From: Gemmatimonadota bacterium
GTDB lineage: Bacteria; Gemmatimonadota; Gemmatimonadetes; Longimicrobiales; Gaopeijiaceae
Length of the DNA stretch: 46,972 nucleotides
Assembly (NCBI GenBank): GCA_022564055.1
Contig: JADFMD010000015.1
Coordinates: 1-46,972 of the forward strand
Reading direction: 5' to 3'
Shown here: piece after piece, positions 10,454 to 20,532 of the stretch
Layout of the letters: every line of letters begins with the position of its first letter
Position numbering within the stretch: the first letter of the stretch is position 1
The notes under the pieces: generated by a model
The model's database searches: none
Seen by the model: the letters and a program-made list of their open reading frames with translations, nothing else
Told to the model about the DNA's origin: nothing
Position numbers and translations under genes: made by a program

Positions 10454-12332
10454 TTAAGAACGGTTCGGCCTCGCCTGAAGACGGTTCGGCCTCGTCTGCT
10501 CTTCGAGCCCAGGGGGCAGGCCGCCCCGCCCTGTAGTGCTCCCCCAGCGTCTGGATCGAGTCGGGAGGGGGCATCCCATGCTTGCGACGTAAATAGAAGT
10601 CCGCGGTCTTCGCCACGAGCGGCGCCGCCACGCCCGATCCGCTTTCCCCGAACTCCACGAGCGCCACCACGACGATTTCCGGCTCCCCACCCCAGGGCCC
10701 AGCCATGCCCGCAAACCAGGCGTGAGCGCGCAGAGAATCCTGGGCGTTCTGACTGGTTCCGGTCTTGCCGATGACCTCCCAGTGCTCGAGAGCGGTCCCG
10801 AGGACCGCCGTACCGCCCGGAGCCGTGACCCCCCGCAAGCCCTCCCGAAGCACTTCGATACTCTCGCTCGACACGTTGAGGCGCCAACGCTCGGTCGGAT
10901 CGGGGTTCTCGATCAGGTGCGGCGTCGGAGCCGACCCATTCCTGGCCAGCGCGAGATAGAACTGTGCCATCTTGAGTGGGGTCTGGGAGTTGGGACCCTG
11001 CCCGATGGCCAAATTCAAGACCTCACCCTCCTGCGGATCGTATCCGAACTCACGCCGCCAGAAATCCCTCCCTGCCGGAAAAATTCCGCGGCTTTCCTGT
11101 GGCAGGTCGATTCCGCATTGCTCGGCGAAGCCGATCCGGGTACCCGCCTCGAGCATCGCATCCAGCCCGATCTTCATGCCGAGCTGGTAGAAGTACACGT
11201 TGCACGAGTTGGCTATGGCTCCCGCCAGATCCAGGTAGCCGTGACCCTCCGCAAGCCAGCACCGGCGGTAGAGGCCGTCATGCAGAAATCCCCCCGTGCA
11301 CGGCTCCGGCATGACCTCGTGGGGACCCACCACACCCCGATCCAGGGCGATGGCCGCCGCCGCCAGCTTCCAGGTAGAGCCGGGCGGATAGAGTCCCATG
11401 ACGCTCCGGTTGAACAGCGGCTTCCGCGGATCGGCCTCGAGCACGGCCCATTCCTCGGGGGTCAACCCGCTGACGAACGCGTTCGGATCGAAGGTGGGAG
11501 CCGAGTACAACGCCAGTACCCCGCCATCCACAGGATCCAGAGCCACCACCGCCCCCGCGAGCGAGTCCGGGAAGATGCTGTGAATCCACTCCATCAAATC
11601 GAGATCGAGCGTGAGCCGAATATCCTCCCCCGGCTGTCCGGGGTCTTCTTCGATGCCCTGGAGTGAGCCCACGATCCGACCCAGGGCATCGACCTCGAGA
11701 TATCGCACCCCTCGCCTTCCCTGCAGCCGCTCTTCGTACTGGCGCTCGATTCCCACCTTGCCGATCAAGACGCCGGGCTCGTATTCCGAAAAGCGAGGCT
11801 CGGCGAGTTCCTCGACGGTGATCTCATTGACGTAGCCCAACACGTGGGAGACAGCATTTCCCGAGATATAGCGGCGCTTCGGTCTCGTCTCGATCACGAT
11901 ACCAGGGAAGTCTTCGCGCCTTTCCTCAAGGACCGAGACGACCTCGAAATCGGCATCGATTTCGACGACCAGGGGCTCCCACCGCTGGTACCGAACCATC
12001 AGGCTCTCGATCACCTCGTCCGAAAGAGCGAGATAGGGCTTCAACCGTTCAAGGGTCTCCCGCGTCGATTCTCGGGATTCCCGTAGGACATAGATGACGT
12101 ATCCTGGAACGTTGTCGGCGATGACCCGGTCGTTCCGATCGAAAATCGTTCCGCGAGGCGCTGCAACCGGAAGCGGTCGAAGTCGATTCGACTCCGATTG
12201 GAGCATATAGTCGTTCGACTGCAACATCTGCACGCGGAAGAACTGGATGGCCAACGCCCCGAGGACGATCGTCACGATTCCGAGCGCGCCCGTGGCGCGG
12301 CGGCGTCTGGTGTGCGGATGTACCAACCTCAT
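10443..12332 (-). CDS. mrdA: Penicillin-binding protein 2
   Basis: APRGTIFDRNDRVIADN, LYPPGSTWKLAAAAIAL, SCNVYFYQLG, IGKTGTSQNA; start at MRLVHPHTRRR. Confidence 0.95.
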   Translation of the reverse strand: MRLVHPHTRRRRATGALGIVTIVLGALAIQFFRVQMLQSNDYMLQSESNRLRPLPVAAPRGTIFDRNDRVIADNVPGYVIYVLRESRESTRETLERLKPYLALSDEVIESLMVRYQRWEPLVVEIDADFEVVSVLEERREDFPGIVIETRPKRRYISGNAVSHVLGYVNEITVEELAEPRFSEYEPGVLIGKVGIERQYEERLQGRRGVRYLEVDALGRIVGSLQGIEEDPGQPGEDIRLTLDLDLMEWIHSIFPDSLAGAVVALDPVDGGVLALYSAPTFDPNAFVSGLTPEEWAVLEADPRKPLFNRSVMGLYPPGSTWKLAAAAIALDRGVVGPHEVMPEPCTGGFLHDGLYRRCWLAEGHGYLDLAGAIANSCNVYFYQLGMKIGLDAMLEAGTRIGFAEQCGIDLPQESRGIFPAGRDFWRREFGYDPQEGEVLNLAIGQGPNSQTPLKMAQFYLALARNGSAPTPHLIENPDPTERWRLNVSSESIEVLREGLRGVTAPGGTAVLGTALEHWEVIGKTGTSQNAQDSLRAHAWFAGMAGPWGGEPEIVVVALVEFGESGSGVAAPLVAKTADFYLRRKHGMPPPDSIQTLGEHYRAGRPAPWARRADEAEPSSGEAEPFLNDR

Positions 12333-12811
12333 CGAATCGTCTCCCAACCCAGGCCACTGATGGCGATCACGATCAGGCCGATCAGACCCGCATAGGCCGC
12401 CGAGACCGGGGATTGAATCAGCATCGTCTCAACGAAGGATTCTCTCAAATCGCTCCCCACCGCAACCCAATGCAAGAAATCCCGCATCCACTTCCCCAAC
12501 ATCAGGTACGAGCCCAAAAACAATAAGGAATCGCCCACGAAGAGATCCCTGGTCCGCGCGCCGCCCATTCCCACTAGGGTCAAGGCAAACGCATTGGCGC
12601 CGAACGCCAGGACGGAGAAGGCATCATCGAGAAGCCCCAGAAAGAAACCGAGACCGGCACCTCGCCCGATATTCACCTCCCTCGCCGCGATGAGAAGCGC
12701 CACTACGAGGAGATCGGGGGCGCTCTCACCGAGTCCCAGGCTCAGATGGAGCCCAAAATGGAGCAGGATCAGGAAACCGACAACACTCCAGATACGCGCC
12801 GGCGTCCTCAC
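12329..12811 (-). CDS. mreD: Rod shape-determining protein MreD
   Basis: GTG start at 12811 overlaps mreC stop by 4 nt; hydrophobic VRTPARIWSVVGFLILLHFGLHLSLGLGESAPDLLVVALLIAAREVNIGRGAGLGFFLGLLDDAFS; between mreC and mrdA. Confidence 0.85.
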   Translation of the reverse strand: MRTPARIWSVVGFLILLHFGLHLSLGLGESAPDLLVVALLIAAREVNIGRGAGLGFFLGLLDDAFSVLAFGANAFALTLVGMGGARTRDLFVGDSLLFLGSYLMLGKWMRDFLHWVAVGSDLRESFVETMLIQSPVSAAYAGLIGLIVIAISGLGWETIR

Positions 12812-13737
12812 CGAGGCGTCGTGGCTTCCGTATCGGAGGTGCCCGGGGCAAGCTCCTGGGGAGCCGCCCCCGGGCCCTGAACTTGGGGCCCGCCTTCCGA
12901 CCACGAATTCGCGTCGCGGAACTCCCCTTCCTCGCCCACCAACACATTCACGTGGGTGGCCTCGCCAGGCGACACGAAGGGCCGCAACCAGTAGGATCTT
13001 TGCCATCCCTCCTGGGAGCCCGATTCTTCAATTACCACGCCGATCCGAATCCCGCGGGGGTAAAGACCCCCCAGGCCGCTCGTGACCAGGGTCACCCCCG
13101 GTCCCAACTCCTGGTGGAACGGAACCCCATTCAAGAGCAATCGATCGGCCTCACGAAAACGCCCAGGAGCCGCCCGAACCATTCCATAGACTGTGCCATC
13201 CACGGTCATCGCGCTGGCTCGGAACTGGGGGTGCGTCCAGTCCATCGCAGTCGCGCTGGTAGCCTGAGCCTCGAGCACCCTGCCCAGGAGCCCCTGTCCC
13301 ATGATCACCGGGGAGTCGTCCGTCACCCCACGTTCGGTTCCCACGTCGAGCATGAACATGCTCTCCGAACCCGGCGTGCCGGGCCTCATGACGCTGGCGG
13401 CCACGTACTGGGCCGGAATCCGGTTCGAGAGAAGTAGGAGGCTTCGCAGGGTAGTATTCTCTTCGGCCAACGTGTTGCTGTTCGCGATCACGACCTCCAG
13501 GGAGTCCAACCGCCGCTGGAGGACCTCGGTGTCCTCCGCATGTATGCTTCTCCGAACAAGGCCCTCCTGGGCGAGGACGAAGGGGCGAAGCAGGCTGCCA
13601 CGGAGAAGGGAGGCTACCTCATCCTGCGAGGCATCGGGGAGGAAGAGTGTTATCACAGAAAGCACGAAAACGCCGACGGCGATGAAGGCACCCGGGAACC
13701 CTCTCGATCCGTTGGTATCACTCTTGTAGATGGGCAT
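12808..13737 (-). CDS. mreC: Rod shape-determining protein MreC
   Basis: Single N-terminal TM, coiled coil, MreC beta domain (QGLLGRVLEAQATSATAMDW, GLGGLYPRGIRIGVV); next to mreB and mreD. Confidence 0.93.
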   Translation of the reverse strand: MPIYKSDTNGSRGFPGAFIAVGVFVLSVITLFLPDASQDEVASLLRGSLLRPFVLAQEGLVRRSIHAEDTEVLQRRLDSLEVVIANSNTLAEENTTLRSLLLLSNRIPAQYVAASVMRPGTPGSESMFMLDVGTERGVTDDSPVIMGQGLLGRVLEAQATSATAMDWTHPQFRASAMTVDGTVYGMVRAAPGRFREADRLLLNGVPFHQELGPGVTLVTSGLGGLYPRGIRIGVVIEESGSQEGWQRSYWLRPFVSPGEATHVNVLVGEEGEFRDANSWSEGGPQVQGPGAAPQELAPGTSDTEATTPR

Positions 13738-13773
13738 AGTCCCAAGAACCCGCTTCCTTTGACGGCCCGGTTA

Positions 13774-14814
13774 CTACGTGCTCAGCACCGAACGATATTT
13801 CTTGAGGTCATCGAGAATTCGGCCTACGCCACGCACCACACAACTGAGGGGCTCCTCGTCCACATGGATCGGCAGGTTCGTCTCATGCTGCAGGAGCTTA
13901 TCCATACCGCGGATGAGCGCGCCACCACCCGTCATCACGATGCCGCGATCCACAATGTCACTGGCGAGCTCCGGTGGAGTGATCTCCAAAGCGCGTCGGA
14001 CGGCCTCGACGACCGCCTGGATCGGTTCCTGGATGCACTCCCGAATTTCCTGTGAATGAACATGGACGGTCTTGGGAATACCACTTACCAGATCCCGGCC
14101 CTTCACGTCCATTTCCCGCTCCTCTCCCATCTCGAACGCGGAGCCGATCTGAATCTTGATGGCCTCCGCCGTCGGTTCGCCGATCAGGAGGTTGTAGTTC
14201 TTGCGAAGGAAGGTAACGATCGCAGCATCGAACTCGTCGCCACCTACCCGGATCGACGTGTTGGACACGATTCCTGCGAGGGCGATGACGGCGATCTCCG
14301 TGGTTCCACCTCCGATGTCGATCACCATGTTGCCGGTTGGAGTCTCGACGGGGAGGCCCACGCCGATGGCGGCAGCCATTGGCTCAGCGACCATGAAGAC
14401 CGACTTGGCACCCGCAGACATCGCGCTAGAGCGGACTGCCCGCCGCTCCAGCTCCGTGATCCCGGACGGCACACCGACCACGACCCGAGGCTTGATGCGG
14501 AAAATCCGATTGGCCGTAACCTGTTTGAGAAAGTGGCGGAGCATCATCTCAGTGATATCGACGTCCGCAATAACGCCGTCCTTGAGCGGACGCACGGCCT
14601 CAATCGCCTCGGGCGTACGTCCCAACATCCGCTTGGCCTCGAGCCCGATGGCCATGATTCGGCCCGTCCCCTTCTCGATGGCGACCACCGAGGGCTCGTT
14701 GAGGACGATTCCTTCGCCCTTTACGTACACGAGGGTGTTGGCTGTCCCAAGGTCCACCGCGATGTCGTTCACCGGGATCAGCCGGCCCGCTTCCAACCAC
14801 TTCAAGAAGTTCAA
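13774..14814 (-). CDS. mreB: Rod shape-determining actin-like protein MreB
   Basis: IAVDLGTANTLVYVKGEGIVLNEPSVVA, VIDIGGGTTEIAVIAL, GIVMTGGGALIRGMDKLL. Confidence 0.98.
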   Translation of the reverse strand: MNFLKWLEAGRLIPVNDIAVDLGTANTLVYVKGEGIVLNEPSVVAIEKGTGRIMAIGLEAKRMLGRTPEAIEAVRPLKDGVIADVDITEMMLRHFLKQVTANRIFRIKPRVVVGVPSGITELERRAVRSSAMSAGAKSVFMVAEPMAAAIGVGLPVETPTGNMVIDIGGGTTEIAVIALAGIVSNTSIRVGGDEFDAAIVTFLRKNYNLLIGEPTAEAIKIQIGSAFEMGEEREMDVKGRDLVSGIPKTVHVHSQEIRECIQEPIQAVVEAVRRALEITPPELASDIVDRGIVMTGGGALIRGMDKLLQHETNLPIHVDEEPLSCVVRGVGRILDDLKKYRSVLST

Positions 14815-14905
14815 GATTGTGGAAAACCCTTGGGGTGGCCGCTGCCTTCAGGCGTCATTTCGCCACGATGCAGGGATCGTACCGCTATGCCACAAGATGC
14901 CTACA

Positions 14906-14931
14906 AGAAATTTTACGTCAAGTAAATTTCT
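14906..14931. repeat. AT-rich imperfect inverted repeat AGAAATTTTAC-GTCAA-GTAAATTTCT between dut and mreB
   Basis: Read directly: arms AGAAATTT(T)AC / GTAAATTTCT with a 5-nt centre. Confidence 0.8.
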
Positions 14932-14962
14932 GAGGGTTGGGTATGCCGTTCGCGCCATATGT

Positions 14963-15409
14963 TCACTTCAATCCCGTACTCCCGAAGCCATTTTCTCCCC
15001 GGACCGTAGCACCCAACTCCGACACCTCGACCACCTCGGGCGCTGAAAAGCGGTGGAAAACCAACTGTGCAATCCGGTCACCCCGTTTGAAGGCGACGGG
15101 CTCGGTGCCGCTATTCTGCAGGATTACTCTCAGTTCGCCTCGGTAGTCCGGATCGATCGTACCGGGACTGTTCGGGAGTGTGACACCATGGCGTAGAGCA
15201 AGGCCGGAGCGAGGCCGCACTTGGCACTCCATGCCCTCCGGGAGTTCCATTTCGAGACCGGTCGAGACTAGCCGGATTTCCTTCGGAGCGAGGACGAAAT
15301 CCGCCTCCGCGGACCGGACGTCGTATCCGGCCGCATGGGGTGTGGCTCGGGAAGGGAGCGGCAGATCCTTGTTCTCAGGAAGTCGCTTGAACCGGACGAC
15401 GTCGCTCAA
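14963..15409 (-). CDS. dut: dUTP diphosphatase
   Basis: [74 protein letters not shown]. Confidence 0.96.
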   Translation of the reverse strand: MSDVVRFKRLPENKDLPLPSRATPHAAGYDVRSAEADFVLAPKEIRLVSTGLEMELPEGMECQVRPRSGLALRHGVTLPNSPGTIDPDYRGELRVILQNSGTEPVAFKRGDRIAQLVFHRFSAPEVVEVSELGATVRGENGFGSTGLK

Positions 15410-15414
15410 GGGGG

Positions 15415-16545
15415 TTAGGCCTGGGCCGGAGGCGTCAGGAATGTCTGCACGTCGTAATGATCGAGGCCGAACGCGTCAGCCACACCCGGATAGGTGACTT
15501 GCCCATCCACGATGTTCACCCCGAGCGCGAGCGCCGGGTCGCGTAGGCAAGCGTCCCGCCAACCCAGGTCCGCCAACATCAGTGCATAGGGCAACGTCGC
15601 GTTGGTGAGCGCGAGAGTGCTGGTTCTGGGGACACCTCCGGGCATGTTGGCCACGCCGTAATGGATCACACCGTGCACCGTGTAGATCGGGTCGCTGTGT
15701 GTGGTAGGCCGAATCGTGTCCACGCACCCACCCTGATCCACCGCCACATCGACGATCACCGAGCCCGGCTTCATGGTCTTGAGATCGTCCTCGACGATCA
15801 GGCTTGGCGCCTTGGCACCATGCAAGAGAACCGCCCCGATCACGAGGTCGGCGTCCCGGATCTGCTTCCGAATCGCGTATCGCGTTGAGAAGAGCAAACT
15901 CACGTTCGCCGGCATGATCCCTTCGAGATACCGAAGACGCTGGAGAGATACGTCGAGAATCGCCACGGTCGCGCCCAGACCCGCCGCCATCATGGCGGCA
16001 TTCATCCCGACCACGCCCCCACCCAGGATCACGACCTTCCCAGGCAGTACGCCGGGGACCCCTCCCAACAGCACGCCCCTTCCACCAGAATGCCGCTCCA
16101 GGTACTTCGCCCCTTCCTGGACGGCCATCCGGCCGGCCACTTCACTCATCGGCGTCAGCAGCGGAAGCTCGCGATCCAGTAGCTCCACGGTCTCGTAAGC
16201 GATGGCGACGGTTCCCGAGGCACGCAGGGCCTCGGTCAGCTTCAGCGACGAGGCGAGGTGGAGGTAGGTGAAGAGCACCTGTCCCTCCCGCATCCTCGGC
16301 CACTCCGGCTCGAGAGGCTCCTTCACCTTCAGGACCATATCCGCGCGGGACCACAGGTCATCCGCCGAATCCAAGATGTCCGCACCGGCGGCGACGTAAA
16401 AATCGTTCGTGAACCCGCTACCCATTCCCGCGTCGGCCTCGATCAGCACCTGATGGCCAGCCTCCGTAAACGCCTCGGTACCGGCAGGCGTTAGGGCGAC
16501 CCGGTACTCCTCCGGCTTGATCTCCCTCGGCACTCCGATAAGCAT
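15415..16545 (-). CDS. ald: Alanine dehydrogenase
   Basis: [73 protein letters not shown]. Confidence 0.96.
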   Translation of the reverse strand: MLIGVPREIKPEEYRVALTPAGTEAFTEAGHQVLIEADAGMGSGFTNDFYVAAGADILDSADDLWSRADMVLKVKEPLEPEWPRMREGQVLFTYLHLASSLKLTEALRASGTVAIAYETVELLDRELPLLTPMSEVAGRMAVQEGAKYLERHSGGRGVLLGGVPGVLPGKVVILGGGVVGMNAAMMAAGLGATVAILDVSLQRLRYLEGIMPANVSLLFSTRYAIRKQIRDADLVIGAVLLHGAKAPSLIVEDDLKTMKPGSVIVDVAVDQGGCVDTIRPTTHSDPIYTVHGVIHYGVANMPGGVPRTSTLALTNATLPYALMLADLGWRDACLRDPALALGVNIVDGQVTYPGVADAFGLDHYDVQTFLTPPAQA

Positions 16546-16546
16546 A

Positions 16547-17767
16547 TCAAGCAGCTCCCAAGGTGAGGATGAACTGGTCCTCGGGGTTGTAGAATCGCCG
16601 ACAAGCTGCGCTCACTTCGTCCAGCGTCACCGCGTCGATCCGGGCGAGAGACTCGTTCAGATCGAGATAGGGCTCGCCGCGCAGCGTAAAACCCACAAGA
16701 CGAAGCAATCTCGCATCGGTCGACTCCATCGCCAGGATCGAGCGACCCTTCGCGTGGCTCTTGGCCTGGTCGAGCTCCCCACTCGTGATCCCGTGCTCGC
16801 ATAATTTGGCGTATTCACGAAGGATCTCCTCCAGCGCCTCAGCGGACGCCTCCTGCCGGGTTCCTACATACACGCCGGCCATTCCGGCTTTGCTGTAAAA
16901 AGATTGGAACGAATATACGGAGTACGCCAAAGCCAACTCTTCGCGAATTCGTTGGAACAGCCGGGAACTCATGCCTCCACCGAAGGCTCCGGAAATCAAC
17001 AGGAGCGCGTTTCGGATCGGATCGGCGAAGGACGGCGTCGAATTGGCGATCACGACGTGAGCCTGAGCAGCATCTCTCACCACCGAGCTCCGACCCGACG
17101 CGGTCTCTACTGGCTCTGCGATCTCCGGTGGCGCACTCCCCGGCTCAACGGCCCCGAAAAGCTCCGTCACACGGCTCAGCACGTCATCATGCTCGATATG
17201 CCCTACGCATCCCAGGACGATGTTTCGTCCCCGGTACCGCTCCGCGTGGAGTGAGCGAAGGTCATCGATCTGGAACGTTCTTACGGTCTCGCGGGTGCCG
17301 AGGATCGGTCGCCCATAGGTATGTCCGTTCCAGAACTTCGCACTATGAAGATCGAAGATCAGGTCGTCGGGCACGTCCTCGACTCCAGCGATCTCCTCGA
17401 CCACGACGTCCTTTTCCAGCTCCAGGTCGGCGGAATCCAAGCGCGGATGGAGAACCAGGTCGGCGAGTACGTCGAGCGCCACCGGAAGATGCTCGTCGAG
17501 CACATGGGCTTGATAGCTCGTGTGTTCGCGGGTGGTGTACGCGTCCAGGCTCCCCCCCAGCGATTCCAGGGAGAGCGCTATTTCATGCGCGCTCCGGCGC
17601 TCGGTGCCTTTGAACACCAGGTGCTCCATCAGGTGGCTCACACCCGCCGACTCCGGCGATTCATGGGCGGAGCCCTGGCCGACCCAAACCCCCACAGCGA
17701 CCGATCGTACGTCGGGTCTTCGTTCGGTTACGACCCGTATGCCGTTGTCCAGCAACGCTTCACGCAT
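16547..17767 (-). CDS. M16 family zinc peptidase (mitochondrial processing peptidase-like)
   Basis: HLMEH (HXXEH) in [69 protein letters not shown]. Confidence 0.94.
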   Translation of the reverse strand: MREALLDNGIRVVTERRPDVRSVAVGVWVGQGSAHESPESAGVSHLMEHLVFKGTERRSAHEIALSLESLGGSLDAYTTREHTSYQAHVLDEHLPVALDVLADLVLHPRLDSADLELEKDVVVEEIAGVEDVPDDLIFDLHSAKFWNGHTYGRPILGTRETVRTFQIDDLRSLHAERYRGRNIVLGCVGHIEHDDVLSRVTELFGAVEPGSAPPEIAEPVETASGRSSVVRDAAQAHVVIANSTPSFADPIRNALLLISGAFGGGMSSRLFQRIREELALAYSVYSFQSFYSKAGMAGVYVGTRQEASAEALEEILREYAKLCEHGITSGELDQAKSHAKGRSILAMESTDARLLRLVGFTLRGEPYLDLNESLARIDAVTLDEVSAACRRFYNPEDQFILTLGAA

Positions 17768-17785
17768 TTTTGGCGCGGCTCGAGC

Positions 17786-19960
17786 TCAGCCCTGAGCCTC
17801 CTCGGACTCATCCGCATGAGCATCCGCTTCGCCGTCGGTGTCTTTCTCTCCGTCGGTGCCTGCCGCGGCGTCCTCTGCGATCGCGGCCTTACGCGAGAGC
17901 CGGAGGCGGCCTTTCTCATCGATGGAGAGAAGCTTCACCCGGGTGATGTCACCCCGATTCAGCACGTCCTCGGTCTTCTCCACTCGGCCCTCGGCCAGCT
18001 CCGAGATGTGGCACAGCCCCTCTATGCCCGGAACGATCTCGATGAAGGCGCCGAAGGACGTGGTGTTCTTGACCGGGCCCTCGTAGATCCTTCCGATCTC
18101 AGGCTCCTGGACGATGGCTTCGATCATCTCCCGCGCGCGTGCTCCAGCCTCGCTGGAGACAGCGGCGATCTTCACCAAGCCGGTGTCGTCGATATCGATC
18201 TTCGCACCGGACTCTTCCTGAATGGCCCGAATGGTCTTTCCCTTTGGACCGATGATGTCCCCGATCTTCGAGGGATTGATCTGTATGCTCACGATCCGGG
18301 GGGCGTACTGCGAAAGATCGTCCCTCGGCTCCGCGAGCACCTTGTCCATGTTATCGAGGATGTGCATCCGACCAGTATGCGCACGCTCGAGCGCGGTCTT
18401 CAGGATCTCGTGCGTCAGCCCCTCGATCTTGATGTCCATCTGGATGGACGTCACACCCTCTCGCGTCCCCGCGATCTTGAAGTCCATGTCGCCGAGTGCG
18501 TCCTCGAGCCCGAGGATGTCGGTCAGGATTGCGACGTCGTCCCCTTCCTTGACAAGCCCCATCGCGATCCCCGCGCAGGCCGACTTCACCGGGACACCGG
18601 CGTCCATGAGGGAGAGCGATGCCCCACACACCGAAGCCATCGACGATGACCCGTTCGATTCGAGGATGTCGGAGACGATCCGAATGGTGTACGGAAAGTC
18701 GTCGTAGGCCGGCAGAAGTGGACGGATAGCCCGCTCGGCGAGGGCCCCATGTCCCTGCTCCCGCCGCGACGTGCCACGGTAGGGGCGCGCCTCACCCACC
18801 GAAAAAGGTGGAAAGTTGTAATGGAGCATGAACGACTTGGAAACCTCTTCGGCGCTTTCGATGTTGTCGATTCGCTGCTCGTCTCGAGACGTCCCGAGGG
18901 TCGTGACAACCAACGCCTGCGTCTGACCCCGCGTAAAGAGCGCTGACCCGTGCGTACGAGGCAGCACCCCAACCTCCGAGGTGATAGGCCGAACCTCGTC
19001 GAGGCTGCGACCATCGGCCCGCTCGCCTCGATCCAGGATGCGACGCCGCATGGATTGCTTCTCGATCGTGCGCAGGACCTCCTTGACCGACTTTTCATGA
19101 TCGCTATAAGCCGGGTCCTCTTCGATCAAACGGCTGATCACGTCCTCGGCCACCGCGGCCATGGCCTGGTTACGCTCCGCCTTGTCCGACAGGGTCAACG
19201 CCTCTTCGATTCGGCTCTCCGCCATCTCCGTCACCTTGGCGGCAAGCTCCTGATCCGGCTCGATCGGCGACCACTCCATGTCTGGGACCGTGTGTCCTTC
19301 CAGTAGTTCACGCTGGATGCCAATGAGCTCCTTGATCCCCTGATGCGCGGTCTCCAACCCTTCGAGGATATCGGCCTCCTGAACCTCGACTGCCCCGCCT
19401 TCCACCATCAGAATGGCGTCTTCGGTGCCCGCAACCAGGATGTCGAGGTCGGAGTACTCGAGCTGCTGGAACGTGGGATTGATGATCCATGTACCCTTGA
19501 TCCGGCCGATGCGCACCGTCGCCACCAAAGTGTTGAACGGGATTTTCGACATGTTCAGCGCGACCGAAGCGCCGAGCATCGCCAGCACGTCGGCGGCGTT
19601 TTCCTGATCGGTGCTGAGCACGAAGCAGGCGACCTGCGTCTCGTGCTGGAATCCCTTAGGAAACAGTGGCCGGATCGGGCGATCCGTCAGGCGCGCGGAC
19701 AGGATCGCGTTCTCGCTCGGACGGCCCTCACGCTTGAAAAAGCCACCGGGAATCTTCCCCGCCGCATAGCTCTTTTCCTGGAATTCGATGGTCAGGGGGA
19801 AAAACGGTAGGTGGCTTGGGCTGTCCTGCACCGTAGCGGCACAAAGCACAACCGTATCGCCATACTGGACCAGGCAGGACCCATGGGCGAGCCTGGCCAT
19901 GCGCCCGAACTCGAGGCTCAATGTGCGCCCCGCGAACTGGCGTTCGATTCTCTGAATCAT
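17786..19960 (-). CDS. pnp: Polyribonucleotide nucleotidyltransferase (PNPase)
   Basis: Two RNase PH domains (GGFFKREGRPSE...LTDRPIRPLFPKGF; LPRTHGSALFTRGQTQALV), KH (IGDIIGPKGKTIRAIQEESGAKIDIDD), S1 (YEGPVKNTTSFGAFIEIVPGIEGLCHISEL). Confidence 0.98.
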   Translation of the reverse strand: MIQRIERQFAGRTLSLEFGRMARLAHGSCLVQYGDTVVLCAATVQDSPSHLPFFPLTIEFQEKSYAAGKIPGGFFKREGRPSENAILSARLTDRPIRPLFPKGFQHETQVACFVLSTDQENAADVLAMLGASVALNMSKIPFNTLVATVRIGRIKGTWIINPTFQQLEYSDLDILVAGTEDAILMVEGGAVEVQEADILEGLETAHQGIKELIGIQRELLEGHTVPDMEWSPIEPDQELAAKVTEMAESRIEEALTLSDKAERNQAMAAVAEDVISRLIEEDPAYSDHEKSVKEVLRTIEKQSMRRRILDRGERADGRSLDEVRPITSEVGVLPRTHGSALFTRGQTQALVVTTLGTSRDEQRIDNIESAEEVSKSFMLHYNFPPFSVGEARPYRGTSRREQGHGALAERAIRPLLPAYDDFPYTIRIVSDILESNGSSSMASVCGASLSLMDAGVPVKSACAGIAMGLVKEGDDVAILTDILGLEDALGDMDFKIAGTREGVTSIQMDIKIEGLTHEILKTALERAHTGRMHILDNMDKVLAEPRDDLSQYAPRIVSIQINPSKIGDIIGPKGKTIRAIQEESGAKIDIDDTGLVKIAAVSSEAGARAREMIEAIVQEPEIGRIYEGPVKNTTSFGAFIEIVPGIEGLCHISELAEGRVEKTEDVLNRGDITRVKLLSIDEKGRLRLSRKAAIAEDAAAGTDGEKDTDGEADAHADESEEAQG

Positions 19961-20015
19961 GTTCTCTCTTCTCTGCTGTCAGGCGAACGGGAACACCCCG
20001 TCACGCGCTAATAAT

Positions 20016-20038
20016 CCGGTCGGGACAGTCCCAACCGG
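20016..20038 (-). promoter_or_regulatory. Stable stem-loop in the pnp 5' leader / rpsO-pnp intergenic region
   Basis: Plus-strand CCGGTCGGGA-CAG-TCCCAACCGG: 10-bp stem with one G-U type mismatch and 3-nt loop, about 56 nt upstream of the pnp start; no T-tract. Confidence 0.7.
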
Positions 20039-20143
20039 GTCTTTCCAGCAGGGGTCCAAAGAGAAATCGACCGCCGCAACGGGGGGCACTGGGTGCCCGG
20101 CCGGATGCAGCCATTTGGTTGGGCCGACTCTCCTGGCTCCTGC

Positions 20144-20404
20144 TTAGTGACGGAGTCCCAGATCCTCGAGGATATCACGGTATCGCTCGCCGTCCGTTCG
20201 CTTCATGTATTCCAGAAGGCGTCGACGGCGGCCTACCATCTTGAGAAGGCCGAGGCGACTGTGGTGATCCTTCTTGTGCACGTCGAAGTGCGACCGGAGG
20301 TCGTTGATACGCGCTGTGAGGATCGCAACTTGGACGGGAGCGCTCCCGACGTCGCCGTCGTGGAGCTGGTGCTTCTTGATGATTTCTTCTCGACTGATCG
20401 TCAC
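20144..20404 (-). CDS. rpsO: 30S ribosomal protein S15
   Basis: 86 aa; [49 protein letters not shown]. Confidence 0.98.
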   Translation of the reverse strand: MTISREEIIKKHQLHDGDVGSAPVQVAILTARINDLRSHFDVHKKDHHSRLGLLKMVGRRRRLLEYMKRTDGERYRDILEDLGLRH

Positions 20405-20532
20405 TTGATTCTTTGCCTCCGCAGGAGTCTGCGCTACAAGGGAAGCTCATAATGCTTCGTATGATTAGCCGTTAAGCTAGCGCCAGACCCGTACGGCAAC
20501 AACGGCTCGGCATTCAGGTGGCCCCGTATAGC

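Noticed and set aside
9968-10774. 268-aa plus-strand ORF
   Set aside because: Antisense to rodA/mrdA; Arg/Pro-rich shadow ORF.
17321-18649. 442-aa plus-strand ORF
   Set aside because: Antisense to the M16 protease and pnp, both strongly supported.
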